From NCBI RefSeq assembly GCF_003073045.1, contig NC_037597.1, positions 1,674,190 to 1,738,189 on the forward strand: 64,000 bases of DNA, in the 5' to 3' direction. The DNA is from Pomacea canaliculata (taxonomy: Eukaryota > Mollusca > Gastropoda > Architaenioglossa > Ampullariidae). Shown here piece after piece: positions 1-10,717 of this stretch. The notes under the pieces were generated by a model. That model did not search any database and had not been told where the DNA came from. It saw only the letters and a list, made by a program, of their open reading frames with translations. Each line of letters opens with the position of its first letter. Within the stretch, counting starts at the first letter, position 1. The translations under genes were made by a program, and so were the position numbers.

Positions 1-3000
1 TGCTGACAGATGTCAGTCTGGTTGTCGGCAATGCCTGTGTGATCTCCACCCTGCCTACCCTGTTGGTAGGGAAGACTGACCGCATGTAAAAGTCTGCATC
101 ACTGGTGCTGCTACCTTCCCTCAAGGGGCAAAACCATTTTAAAAAAATGTCCACAAGAAATTCCGCCCTTAGACCTTCGCGGGCTGGGTGCCGTAAGTTG
201 GGCACCACTGCCATATATCCCTTTTTGTGGGGGTGGCTTCTTTTAACAGAAAAATTATTTTCAGGAATTGCAATTGCAGCCTACTAGCCAGCTTAGATAT
301 AGAAGGGCACTACATTTCACAATCATGGAAAGTAATAGGGCCAACCCTTCAAACAAATAATTCAAGTTGCAGGTCATGTGGTAGCATTAATTTGTGACAG
401 CTTTTCACAAGTGCAAACATAGCAGCTTTGTCATATAGTTTCTTTGAATTTATCATTGTAATTAAAATAAATACCTAAGTATTGAATGCCAAGTTTAACT
501 TACCTGCCAAATCTGGTCTGTCTTCTTCACTGTCTTCTGCATCAAACAGATCTTTGTCAAATATAATGGGAGCCTGGCTCTGACTAGGTTTATGTTCACA
601 AGCTCCTGGCAATTCTGCAAAGGAGAAACGTTTATCTTTGATGGACATTTTTTCAGTTTCAATCATTTAACTATTTAAGAAAAATACCATAGTAACAAGT
701 TTTCACAAAAGAAGCAAGTGAACAGCAAGCTTTATAGAATTGTACAAAGAAAAGTTTACCATTCCCTTAACACACTTTCAAAATTTCTGCCACAAAACCA
801 ACTTTTCCTAGTTATTTTTTCACATTAAAATAATAACAAATGCTGTTGAACAAGAAATAATTTTTAATTTAATTACAAGCTTATGATACACATCTGCTCA
901 TGAATGCTTTGAGGTGATAAATTTTAAGAGTACATTTGTCAAAGTAATAACATTTTAAAAATAATTATATGCATTTGCAAAATTTTTTAAAATACCATCC
1001 TGGAGTTCCACGTTATCAGGGTGCTCTTTGGCATGAAAATTTCTTTCCTTCTCTGAGTAAACGCTCTTGTCACCCTCCATCTGAAAATAAAGCAGTATAA
1101 TGAATCACCCTCCATCTGAAAATAAAGCAGTGTAATGAATCACCCTCCATCTGAAAATAAAGCAGTATAATGAATGTTGTGGAAAAGAACAGTAGAGAGC
1201 AAGGCAAAGGATGTTGGAACAACTGAAGGATGCTGCTCAAAACCAGGTCCGCTAGTGAGGTGTTGTTGCAGCCTATGCTCCTCGAGAGTAACGAGGAATA
1301 AAATAAACAATGATAAATGGTGTAGTAGAAACATATACTGTACTGATGCTAAATGAAATAAGTTGTGGAATTTGATTGGATCAGTTTAAAACTGTAAGAG
1401 CTTTATATCACTCTCACATTTGAGGGGACATACCTAGCTGTTGGTGTACGACAATAAGTCAGTAATAAGATGCACTGCCAATAAAAAACAAAAAAACAAA
1501 AATATGTTCACCAGTCACTATGACTACTGTAGGTTGATTCAAATAATGCCAGTGGTTGATTTGACTGTATTGATGATGCACTTGATGAGCAGATGCAAAA
1601 TACAATATGGCATACAAAGGTACCTTGAGGCAGTTATTTATTTTTTTTAGGAGATGAAAATGATAATTGCGTGCACCTTTGGTAGTTGCTATTATTTTTT
1701 CTTTAAAGATTGGTAATCCTTAATCATTTATTGATTGACCTGGGCATGATGATCTTTCTCTCCTTCCCTGTGTGTGTGAGAGAGATTTAATGTCAGTCTT
1801 GATCTCAGTTTGATGATGATTAACTTGACATTGCTAGTTGAATTGTCTCAAGCCATCTCTTGATGTTGATGAATCAACTTTTGACTATGGTCAATTTACC
1901 TGGTCTCACTAAAAATAAATTTTAAGAGTTCTCAGGGGAAGAGGAGAACTGGAGACCAAAGCAGACTTGGAAAAAAACAGTAGAAACCGAGGCAAAGGAA
2001 CCACATTAGCCCAACTGAAGGGTGCTGCCAAAAACCGGATCCACTGGCGAGTTGTTGCAGCCCTATGCTCCTCGAGGAGTAACAAGGACTAAACTAAAAT
2101 AATTGTTAGCCATGTTTATCAATAATTTACCAGATACTTTATTCAGTTCTTATAAGTTGTTAGTTGATTATACAAAAAAGTATTATATAGAAAAATAATT
2201 CAAAGAGACATTGACAGATTATTAGAGTGGTTTGAAAAGTGAAAACATTCACTTATTCAGATAGAGAGCCATTTCTTAAATGTGTGTTCACATTAGCAGT
2301 AGGCCAATGCATTCTGGTGTCTTCCTAAAACGGCAGGCAATTGATATTAGTGGAAAGCATACAAAGATGTGCTACTAAATTATTAGTGGAATGTAGAACG
2401 ACGTCTTATGGATTGAAGTACTTAAGACTCCACTCTCTGATGGGAGGGAGACTGGGAGAAACCTTATTCAAATGTTTAGGATAGGTCATGGATTTGATGG
2501 CACTAATATGCATGTACTTTTCTCTTCACAAGCTAACATTACTAGAAATGTAGAAATAAAAGATTTTATAAAACATTCTATTATTACTTAATCATATTTT
2601 GTTTTCAAGAGTTGTTAAGTGGTGGTACTCACTTCAATCTAATATAAAATATGTAACAAATCTAAACAGCTTTAATAACTCTTTAGGTAACTTTCCAACA
2701 CTTATAAATGTCTTATACAGTCTTTATAAATAATAACGTACGCATGTAAAAATGTGATCCAGACTAGATTAAACTGACTAATTAAGAGGGGACATTAAAC
2801 AGGCCGCGAAACAAAAACAGCTGCTAATTTATAACCAGTCCCTACTTTTATTCGCTACTTAGAAAACGACGGACACTTCCCTAACTAAAGCATTAAGGTT
2901 CAGCCCCAAATCTGAATGTGTGTGTATGTGAATATTATGATTTCTTTAATAAACTCGATTGTTAAACTGTCTTAAGTCAGTGTCACGATCACCGAAAGGG

Positions 3001-3170
3001 AAACAAAATTTTGTTATGATACTTTCAGTGTTATGTGATTTTCGAAAAGCTGCAAATTTATGGAAAAACCTTACTGGCACGATTCAATAACAAACTGTTT
3101 TAGATTCTGTGTCTTTCAACTATGAAATTTTTACCTCATCTTCAAGCTTTTCTTCTGTAGAATCTGTCAT
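1..3170 (-). CDS. Unidentified acidic protein, 5' exons (3' end outside window)
   Basis: Spliced minus-strand gene, incomplete at the left edge. Seen: exon 1 at 3135-3170 (ATG at 3170, protein starts MTDSTEEKLEDE, donor GTAAAA); exon 2 at 996-1080 (acceptor TTTTCAG, donor GTATTT); exon 3 at 504-614 (acceptor TTTGCAG, donor GTAAGT). Phases agree at every junction (0, then 1, then 1). A fourth exon may occupy 1-54 (phase-compatible acceptor TAG) but is weak. The roughly 80 residues read so far are strongly acidic, with a patch containing FDKDLFDAEDSEEDRPDL, which resembles short cargo or adaptor-binding acidic motifs. I do not recognise the family and assign no function. Intron 1 carries LINE debris and a 35-bp triplication at the acceptor of exon 2. 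The start is the only ATG near the ETS-like promoter site at 3228-3235. Confidence 0.6.
100..211. mobile_element. Short hAT-like MITE remnant
   Basis: The right end reads TTGGGCACCACTG, the inverted form of the CAGTGGTGCCCAA terminus found on the element at 25260-25553, and the preceding bases (cgcgggctgggtgcc) also resemble that element. The left end (CACTGGTGC near 100) is only loosely matched and no target duplication is visible. Probably a decayed, internally deleted copy of that family. Confidence 0.35.
1071..1175. repeat. 35-bp tandem repeat, three copies, over a splice acceptor
   Basis: Units start at 1071, 1106 and 1141 and differ by one base. On the minus strand each unit carries the pyrimidine tract and CAG followed by the first ten bases of exon 2 (ATGGAGGGTG), so the 3' splice site of exon 2 is present three times. 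Only the acceptor next to 1080 keeps the reading frame with exon 1, since 35 is not a multiple of three. Confidence 0.9.
1185..1320 (+). mobile_element. RTE-like LINE 3'-end fragment (copy A)
   Basis: Diverged from the segment at 1945-2098; both share a block around 'ggcaaagga...aactgaagg.tgctgc' and end in 'tatgctcctcgag', a stop codon and an A-rich tail. The same kind of C-terminal tail (W-R-x-L-V/A-x-A-L-C) closes the ORF of the RTE-like LINE at 34056-37278. I infer a 3' fragment of a related LINE. Confidence 0.4.
1945..2098 (+). mobile_element. RTE-like LINE 3'-end fragment (copy B)
   Basis: Second diverged copy of the 1185-1320 segment. In the plus frame it reads W-R-V-V-A-A-L-C-S-S-R-S-N-K-D then stop, typical of the extreme C-terminus of RTE-type LINE polyproteins. 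It is followed directly by the unrelated LINE remnant at 2100-2640. Confidence 0.45.
2100..2640 (+). mobile_element. Decayed non-LTR retrotransposon (RT palm to C-terminus)
   Basis: Plus-strand translation in shifting frames gives the order expected of CR1/Jockey-type reverse transcriptase: 'MFINNLPD' followed by a degraded catalytic F-A-D-D box (here L-V-D-Y-T-K), then 'LLEWFEK', and later 'QRCATKL' and 'GLKYLRLHSLMGGRLGE', the usual conserved motifs behind the palm. Several stops and shifts show it is dead. It lies antisense in intron 1 of the minus-strand gene. Confidence 0.6.
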
Positions 3171-3227
3171 TTTAGATATTCCTCGCACCTTGAAACAATC
3201 AACATAATCCTGTTTGGCTTTCCCGCT

Positions 3228-3235
3228 CCGGAAGT
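3228..3235 (+). promoter_or_regulatory. ETS/GABP-like site CCGGAAGT
   Basis: Perfect CCGGAAGT 58 bp upstream of the ATG at 3170, in a local GC-rich stretch (cccgctccggaagttgcg). ETS sites of this type are common in TATA-less housekeeping promoters. I infer that this is the core promoter of the minus-strand gene. Confidence 0.45.
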
Positions 3236-5480
3236 TGCGTGTCAAGGGAGGCGCCATTGCATAGCGACGCAGACTCGTTCATTATGGACACGTCCGTGGT
3301 TCATTATTTTCATTGCTTCAGAACTGTTCCGTCTAATAATTATAACAAGTCTGTCCCTGTAAAAGCTTAAATTTCAAGTTTAAAAGCCTGAGTTCTGCTT
3401 GTAAGCTTTTGTGGGTTCCATTTGGATTTTCTTGCCGCTCTGTCACGAACTTAGATCCCCTATCTACGTCCATGGTCAGACTGATCGAGTTATGTTTGTA
3501 AGTCAGGTTTATAACACATTCTCTCTGTCAGTTCTCTTTCCAAACTAGTGTGTGTAGGAAAACGCTCGGCTTTTGGGGAGAGAGGGTTTGGTGGTTGGCA
3601 CACTCCATGTTGACAGTAAATATTCGCACAATTCTTGCCTCCTCGATCAGTGCTTATATATATATCGACAGAAGTCATTGAAAGAAGAATCCGTCCTCGA
3701 AACACAATATTTCAATAACCAGGCGGATACGCTAGAATACTACATTAGTATGATTAAACTTGTAATATTCAGGAAGTTTCTCGATCGAGTATTGTTTACT
3801 ATATAAAACGTTCAGGGAGTGATTTTGTCCATGTATATTCACAAGCGAACACGATCGATATTTATATTCACATCAATAATGCTCATCTATATTAAATTGT
3901 TGTCATTTTTGTGTACATTCTCTTTTCGTGATTTGTATATTCGAAGGAGAACACAGATAGAATCATTGTTATCATCATTCTGTCATCAACTGCTTGTGCA
4001 ATAAAGCATCTTAAAGATAATTGATTGTAACTGCAATATATGTTTATTACAAGGCTAGATTACTGGAAAAATAAAGTATATATGGTAATCACATACACTG
4101 TAAAAAGTTTCGATGGTGAAGATGAATGTTCACAATTACAAAGTTTGGTTCATTAGTAAGAAATGCAGTCGTGCGGACAGTAATGCTCTTACATAAATAC
4201 AAGACTCACTATAACTAGTCGATTTCGCTGCCTCATGCAGGGGACCATATACATATCTATGATGAGCGCTCGCATAACTGCATATATACGTGCATATAAT
4301 GTATACTATCAAATATATTTTAACTGACCAAACTATAGGTAAATTTTACCGTAATTAAGAATTCCGCATAATAAACGTGCATGCTATAACAGTAACGACT
4401 TATACGTATATATACCTTCATACAGATCATATACGTGCGTCCAAGTGTACGTCTAATGACAAATCATCACTGGTTCAGTGGCGCTAGCGGGTGCGTGGGC
4501 TGCGCTGCACCAGGGCGTGACCTTAAAAAGAGCTAAACTGCACGACGAACACCGAAACTATTACTCGCACTTTCTTGTCATTGCGTTTAATATCTTTGTG
4601 TATAAACTGTCACAGACTGAATATATCTATGTGTGCCTTGTCCAATTCTTTCGCTTGAAATCTTTCAAGATTTTTCAGAAACTCCTATATAGTGACAGTT
4701 TTATGTCAGTTATATGCAAGGTCATAACGGCTGTCGTTTCGATGGTCTCACCGGTGATCATCTTTGCAGCTTGTTCAGACCATGTATGATAAAAAAGATC
4801 ATTAGAACTTTTAAAACCCATGAATCATTATATATATATCTATTAAAAAACAAAATCAGCGTAATGTCAGGAAAAAAAAATCCTCAATCAACCATGACAT
4901 CACCTTTTTCCAATAAGTCTAAAAAACCAGATCTTTCCACAATCTTTTTGTCCGATATGGAACCAGTCCAAATATCAGAAACAAAAGAAACTGTACCTCA
5001 AGGAATGATGCAAAGTAGACATCTACCTGTATTCCTATGTTTATACGAGGAGTAAGTTTTTCTTAGAGCTGATGGCAAAGGCAGCCTTTGTAGCTGAAAT
5101 CTGGTAGTCTATGATAACTCTTGCATTAAGGAAAAAAAACGAAAGCTCTTAGCATTCAAGATTTTATTTGTTTCCTTGCGTAAAAATGTATCCAAGAAGT
5201 GATGATCCTGCTCACTGAAGTCCCCAAAATGCACATCAAATCGGCTATCCACAATACAGTCCAACAAAGTCAAAATAAATTCATCTTCCACAGACAGCAT
5301 TCTCTGTTTTCCTTTGTGCTTGCACTGCCTGTTGACACAACAACAGCCTTCTGAATTATTTTAAAGAATGGATGTACATAAAAAAAAATTACTGCCGCAT
5401 GAGACTTATAATTCGCCACTCAATTCAATACAGTCACAACTACCACCTTTTATCTGTTACAGTTGCTATTGATGCTACTA
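3236..5480. other. Intergenic, no gene recognised
   Basis: AT-rich sequence with (TA)-rich stretches around 3650 and 4240-4440. An open frame at 4714-5055 (+) and one at 5109-5300 (-) have no family I know, no promoter and no convincing splice sites, so I do not call them genes. Confidence 0.5.
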
Positions 5481-6310
5481 ATGAAAGTATATTATGCCAT
5501 AGTTTTTAGGTGGGTTGAGGCAGTTATTAAGATTTAGTGCCAGTTTATATTTATCTAAAAAATGTCTTAGTTCTTCTCTATCTGGTTTGTTTTGATTTCA
5601 CTCCAACAACACGTGGAGTACTACAGGCACACAAAAGAGAGGTAGTCTCTGTTAAGCCTCATTCTAGCTATTTTGGTTTGGTCAGACCTATTTGATTTTA
5701 AGAACATCAAAGTGTGACGAGGCTGGTCATCTATTAGTCTCCTAGTACCTTTACCTTCATTTTTGCATTTCTATTGCCACCTTAATTTTATTACTGGTTT
5801 TATGGCTATTCTTCTCTCTGCTGGTGGAACTGGGATGTTTAGGGAGGTGACTTTGTTTCTTGTTTTACTGCCAGTTTAACTAGTTTATCAGCCTCTTCAT
5901 TTCCTTTTATTTCGGTATGGGAAGGAACTTAATGTCTCCATTTTTCTGGTTAACCTTTTTTTATGAGACAGTATCTCGTATGCCATGTCTATTCTGTTTG
6001 AGGATTTGTTTTTCAGTGCCTGGAGTGCTGACAGTGAGTCTGATATTAGTAGATATTGTCTTTGCATTGGTTCTTCATTTTAAAGGTGAAGTGTCTGAAG
6101 AGATGTCAGTATGGCAGACAGTTCAACTCAGCTGTGAAGATTGAGGTATGCTTTGGGAGTCTGCTGGATATGCTAATGTTGTTGGGGAAGCATACTCCTA
6201 GTCCTGGTTGTGTGTATGGGTAATGAGCTCCAGCAGTCTAGATCTGTGCGTGGTCTTTGCGTGTGGTGCTTAGCTTGAGCTTTGCTTCAGCAGTGATTTG
6301 GTTTTGGTAT
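5480..6310 (-). mobile_element. LINE RNase H domain remnant
   Basis: Minus-strand translation, with shifts, reads 'RLPKHTSIFTAELNCL', then 'SDSLSALQALKN', then 'VPSHTEIKGNEEADKLVKLA', the three landmark segments of the RNase H domain that follows reverse transcriptase in I/Jockey-type LINEs (catalytic E, D and the H-x-x-x-x-G-N-E-x-A-D block). The following tail, 'TKIARMRLNRDYLS', fits the zinc-knuckle lead-in. Frames are broken several times. Confidence 0.65.
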
Positions 6311-6544
6311 TCTATGTTATAGTCTGTGAGGTCAAAGTCTATCTGTGCTTGTTGAAGTGTCCAGGGTGGTGTTTGCATGTTGTTGGGTGGGTTAGGGGCT
6401 GTTATGATTGTTTCTGCACCCCTTGCGTTTTCTATATGTTGGATGTGTTGTTGTGTGTGGGTTGTAGAGTAGGGTGGGCAGCCTGTTCTGTGTCTGTGGG
6501 GTTGTAAATGGATCTGTCAGACTGGGTGGTCTGGTGGGAGACAC

Positions 6545-6815
6545 TTCATCTTGTAGTAGCAACTTCTCTTCATCATACACATTACCCATCCACACAACCT
6601 GAAATGAAACATAACCATAGAAAATTGGCTGGCCACATTCTGATAACAATCTACGCAGTGACCAAGGAGAGCACCATGCAAAGTCAGAACTTAGCACCCA
6701 CTGGAACACTATAAAATCTTTCGTAGTTATTTACCGTGCCATGATATAGGGCCAAGAGGCCAAATACCCTTTCTATCCCCACCACACCCTCACCCTGTTT
6801 AAATAATAAAGAATA
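6545..6815 (+). mobile_element. Possible LINE C-terminal remnant
   Basis: The plus strand reads short stretches such as 'RRKLAGHIL' and 'STHWNTIKSFVVIYRAMI', similar to the region downstream of reverse transcriptase in many invertebrate LINEs. Frames are broken and there is no catalytic motif. From here to 7205 I see nothing else. Confidence 0.3.
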
Positions 6816-7205
6816 TTCTGTTCATTCTTTAAGCATTCGATCAAATTATTGGTCACTAATGAAAGATTCTTCCAAACAGATAGCAGCAGGCCCCTCTTAA
6901 ATGCATGTACAATGAAGGCAGCTTAATCCAATTGCACTGATACCACTTTAAAGTCTGTGACAGAGGCCTTTAGTCAACAAGCAAGATCTTAATCTTGTCA
7001 ATAAAAACAGAGAAAAGAAAAAGAAGGTGAAGAGAGGACCCTATCATTACTTTCACTTACAAGAATCTATTTCAGATTTGGAGCAGCCTATCCTACAGTG
7101 GCAAAAAAATTTACAGCTTTTAATAACCCAGAACACAAGTCAATAAGAGCATCCTGGGTGTAGCGAACATGATCAGACACCCCACAAAAAGCTTTTGGAA
7201 GGTTC

Positions 7206-9650
7206 TTAGTACTTGTCTGACATATCCTCCCAATTATCCTGAAAAATCAACATTAATCACATGTGGATAGATAGAATTAAAAGGGTTACAAATCGGTGCA
7301 TATGAACACAAGCACATTCATTCTGAAACGGATCTAAGAAATAAACGTCACAAAAAATAATGCAAAATTCTAGTTTTTAATATCTGCATACACACATGAT
7401 ATGCAACACACCTGTCTTAGTCTTCAACCCACTTGCCATTGCTTTACTTAAAAAGCAACTGTTTCTCAGACTTAAAACTCAGACCTCCTAGGTGCTTAGT
7501 GCTGTTAATTATCGTATCCAAGTCCACGTCTACAGAGATTTATTAGTTTGAATTCACAAACCCTCTCCCTCAGGACACTAACAACTCACCTTGGACTCAG
7601 ATGTCCCATACACTTCAGGCATCTCTTCATCAGATGATTCTGAAATACCAAATACAGGAACATCAGCAAAATGCTATGTACAAAAATACATTAAGGTGCA
7701 CCAATTTTCTGTTATGTTTCCAAAGACACTGCAAGTACTTTCCTAAACACATTAAAAGCTTTCTTGGCAAAAGTTATTTCACATTTGAAGTGTTTCCTAT
7801 GAAGTCCCTTACAATGTCTAATTAAAGTCATCCTGCAAAGTGTGTCTTATGTCTTACAATTATGATACCCCAAAAAAGACTGAAATGTGACCTGCAGAGC
7901 AAGATGTAAACATTTATAATAACGATAATGCATTCTTTCCTGAATGATTTTTTAAAGAAAGACGAGATGTATGTGTACAAGTGGTTTTTCCACAAAATGC
8001 ATACAACTCTCTGTGGAATTCTCTTGTATTTTTGTGTAGCACCTTTGGGCAATGCAAGCAAGATGGTCAACATGCCAGCATCGTATATTGGTGCGCCTAC
8101 TCCCTGATTTCTTTTAAAATACATACATTTGTCCCTAGTACCACCAGGGGGAACTAGACACAGTGGCTGACCAGGCTCACCTGTCAGACCTCCCTTGAGA
8201 GGTGGGGAGCAGGTCCTGCATGGAATGATCAGGAATGTCATTCACATTTGCCGACCAGTTTTGTGCACCAGGAGAAGGCATCCCAATGACTCATAGAAGA
8301 CACTTGTTCTTGATAATTCCTTCCAGAATTCTGTGCTGAAAAGTACCTGTAAAACAATTTAATAAAAGAATCAGCTGAATTCAGTCTTGCATCATAATAT
8401 TCCTTACTTTTATAATACCATAAATGGTTAGAAAATTATATTATAATTATATAGCTTAGAAAACATGCTCAAGACAAAGATTTTGCACAATTCCAGTTTT
8501 TGTAAACTATGCACACCTTTTTTTCATCCCCTAGGATCAAGTTGACCATGGTGGCATGCAGGACAACTTCCACCATGCCCTTCATGAATGTTAGCTACAT
8601 GGTTCACCTTCAAAAGCTAATTGCAACAATCTGAGGCCTGTTGGGTTCTTCAGGTGTTAATGTAGAGCACCAGAAGTGATGTCTGGGTATACTCTTGGAC
8701 CAAACTGCCAGATATGCATTTTGTTTGGATTTTCCTGCTGCTTCAATTTTTCCTTAATACCTGATGAACAACAAATTTAATTTTAATTTAATTTTTAAGG
8801 CATTTACTTATGTGTCTAATCAGCATCAACTATTTGAATGAAAAAAAAATACAATTCTGAATAAGTTGCAAATTAAATGAAGCAAAATCTTACCATATGT
8901 TACTATTGTAAAAAAATGTCAAAATGATGAGCTGTATTTATCCACACCACCCTTGAAATTGTCAGGCATTAATTTTTTTATACTGATATATCTCCCCTAA
9001 GACTTGCTGTAGGTACTTTAAAACAAAATATTTTATAAGCATCAATACTTATTATTTCCACAATAATATTACTGCATATATACTACTGTAAAATACACAC
9101 AAAAAATGTTTTGCAGAATTGTTTCCATTAAAACATATTTTACTCTCAGTTCACCACTACTATTTCTTTTTAATAGAAAGTAAAACAAAAACACAAAAGA
9201 GAAAGTAATTATTTAAATGTAATAAATGCGTAGAACAAATATACTGAGCACAAATATTATCACCATTTGACATACCTCTTGATTTTGCTTCTTGACAGCA
9301 ACAGTAGATCTACAATCAGACGTTTTTATATTGTCTTTTTCTTTTCTCTTCGGTATCACTAAACAGGGTTAGGATAGCTTGTGATTCTAGCCATGGGACA
9401 GCAGGAATCCAATTCTACTTGCACAACCGATACTGGATCGCGAAGCACTAGTCAATGAAATGTTTCGAGCAAACCCACATCGTGATCGCAAGGCATCCAC
9501 AGCTTTAATTTCCATCTCATGTACTTTTCTATTGATGTTTAGTGACCACTGCAGGCGACGCTCCTGATTTCTCGAAAAAGGGTGAAAACTGAAAGGAGTG
9601 CCTTTGATAGCAAGCTCCCGACTAAAGCTAGCAGTATATTCGCGTGGCAT
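7206..9650 (-). CDS. Unidentified small five-exon gene
   Basis: Minus-strand gene head-to-head with WDR81. Exons by splice sites: 9419-9650 (ATG at 9650), 9276-9358, 8181-8346, 7590-7639, 7206-7238 (stop TAA at 7206). Lengths sum to 564 nt, i.e. 187 residues plus stop, and phases agree at all four junctions. The first intron is only 60 nt (GTAGAA to TTTAG, with CCTAAC as a good branch site). The N-terminus is basic and Arg-rich (starts MPREYTASFSRELA); the C-terminus is acidic (SSDEEMPEVYG, ending in DNWEDMSDKY). In the expected frame exon 3 has one in-frame TGA at 8238-8240; neighbouring frames are open, so compensating indels or an alternative donor are possible. I do not recognise the family. 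An NRF1-type palindrome at 9752-9763 supports the start. Confidence 0.5.
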
Positions 9651-9751
9651 TTTGGTATTCTATGACCGCAGAAGGATTTTATTACAAAGATACGCAGCGA
9701 CTGCGATCAAACACAAAACATTGTTTTCCTTTAGTACGCGTCATCAATCAC

Positions 9752-9763
9752 TGCGCATGCGCA
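9752..9763. promoter_or_regulatory. NRF1-type palindrome TGCGCATGCGCA
   Basis: A perfect 12-bp match to the NRF1 consensus (YGCGCAYGCGCR), 102 bp upstream of the ATG at 9650. It lies in the 1.07-kb space between two divergent genes, so it could serve either one. It is closer to the minus-strand gene. Confidence 0.55.
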
Positions 9764-10512
9764 CGAGATTCTCTGAGACGCCAAGCAGCAGACGAACGCT
9801 TCTGTGCGAAGCGGCTTGCATTTTGCGATTATACAAACATATTTAGTTGAAAGTTTGAAATTTTTTTTCGTAAAAACGATTACAAGAGAGCGAATACTGA
9901 CATAACTGTATTTTAGTATTTAAGGTAGTTTGTAAACCGTGTCTTTGGAGCTTTAAGCCTATAGTTCGTGGTCTAATGAAACTAAGTGCCTGGAAAAGAG
10001 CACAAAAGACTGATAACAGATAAGGAATACGATAATAAAAAATCATTCTTTGCCCTGATGGAATGCCAATCTGTTTTCCATCCTTATTCAAATATTGAAA
10101 CACCGCACAAACTGGCATGTTTTACCATGAGACCAATGTACGACCACGAACAATACAGGTCCATGGTACGATTAAAGAGCGTAGAGTGCATAATGTCGTC
10201 CGGCCTGCTAGCAGATGAGACCGCAAAAATCGATGACGTTAAATGAAAACAAGATCTAAACTAATTCCTCCCATAACTATCCAGTCTTCCATCCAGAAAA
10301 TATGGGAACTTTAAAACTTATTTGAATGAACAGTTGTTTTTTTATTCCACAATGGTTTGCTAAAGTGACGAGTAAATATGCAGCGATCACCCTACACACA
10401 ACATTATTTTGTTGTCTGCTCCTCGGCGTGGTCCTTGTTAATGAAGAAATGTCTAGTCCATATGGCGATATGGTGACCAAAAATATTGATGTAAAGGTAA
10501 GAAAACAGCTGA

Positions 10513-10659
10513 AATGGTATCAACAGAAATAAGTGAGACATGTAGGGGTTGTAAGAAGTTCAGGCAGAAGCTATACACATGTAAACAAGATTTGTGTTCA
10601 GAGACGTGTTGCATAGGCATAGCGAATCGAGTGAAGCTAGCCAATCAAGCCAAAGCGTA
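10513..10659 (+). CDS. Short Cys-rich ORF upstream of WDR81 (possible uORF)
   Basis: ATG-initiated 48-codon frame starting MVSTEISETCRGCKK, with seven cysteines (spacing C-x2-C-x9-C-x4-C-x3-C-C), ending 58 bp before the WDR81 start codon. The Cys pattern matches no family I know. It could be an upstream ORF on the WDR81 transcript or chance; no splice or conservation evidence is available. Confidence 0.2.
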
Positions 10660-10717
10660 GCACAAAAGAAGCCGCCAGAAGGTAACTCTCACCAAAAGTA
10701 GTCATTGTTTAAGAGTG

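Noticed and set aside
4714..5300. Opposed open frames (113 codons plus, 63 codons minus)
   Set aside because: No recognisable domain, start context or paired splice sites; the minus peptide 'KQRMLSVEDEFILTLL' recalls a DDE-transposase helix but the match ends at once.
10326..10500. Possible signal-anchor exon ending in GTAAGA upstream of WDR81
   Set aside because: Not needed for the WDR81 frame, and WDR81 proteins lack an N-terminal membrane segment; left unassigned.
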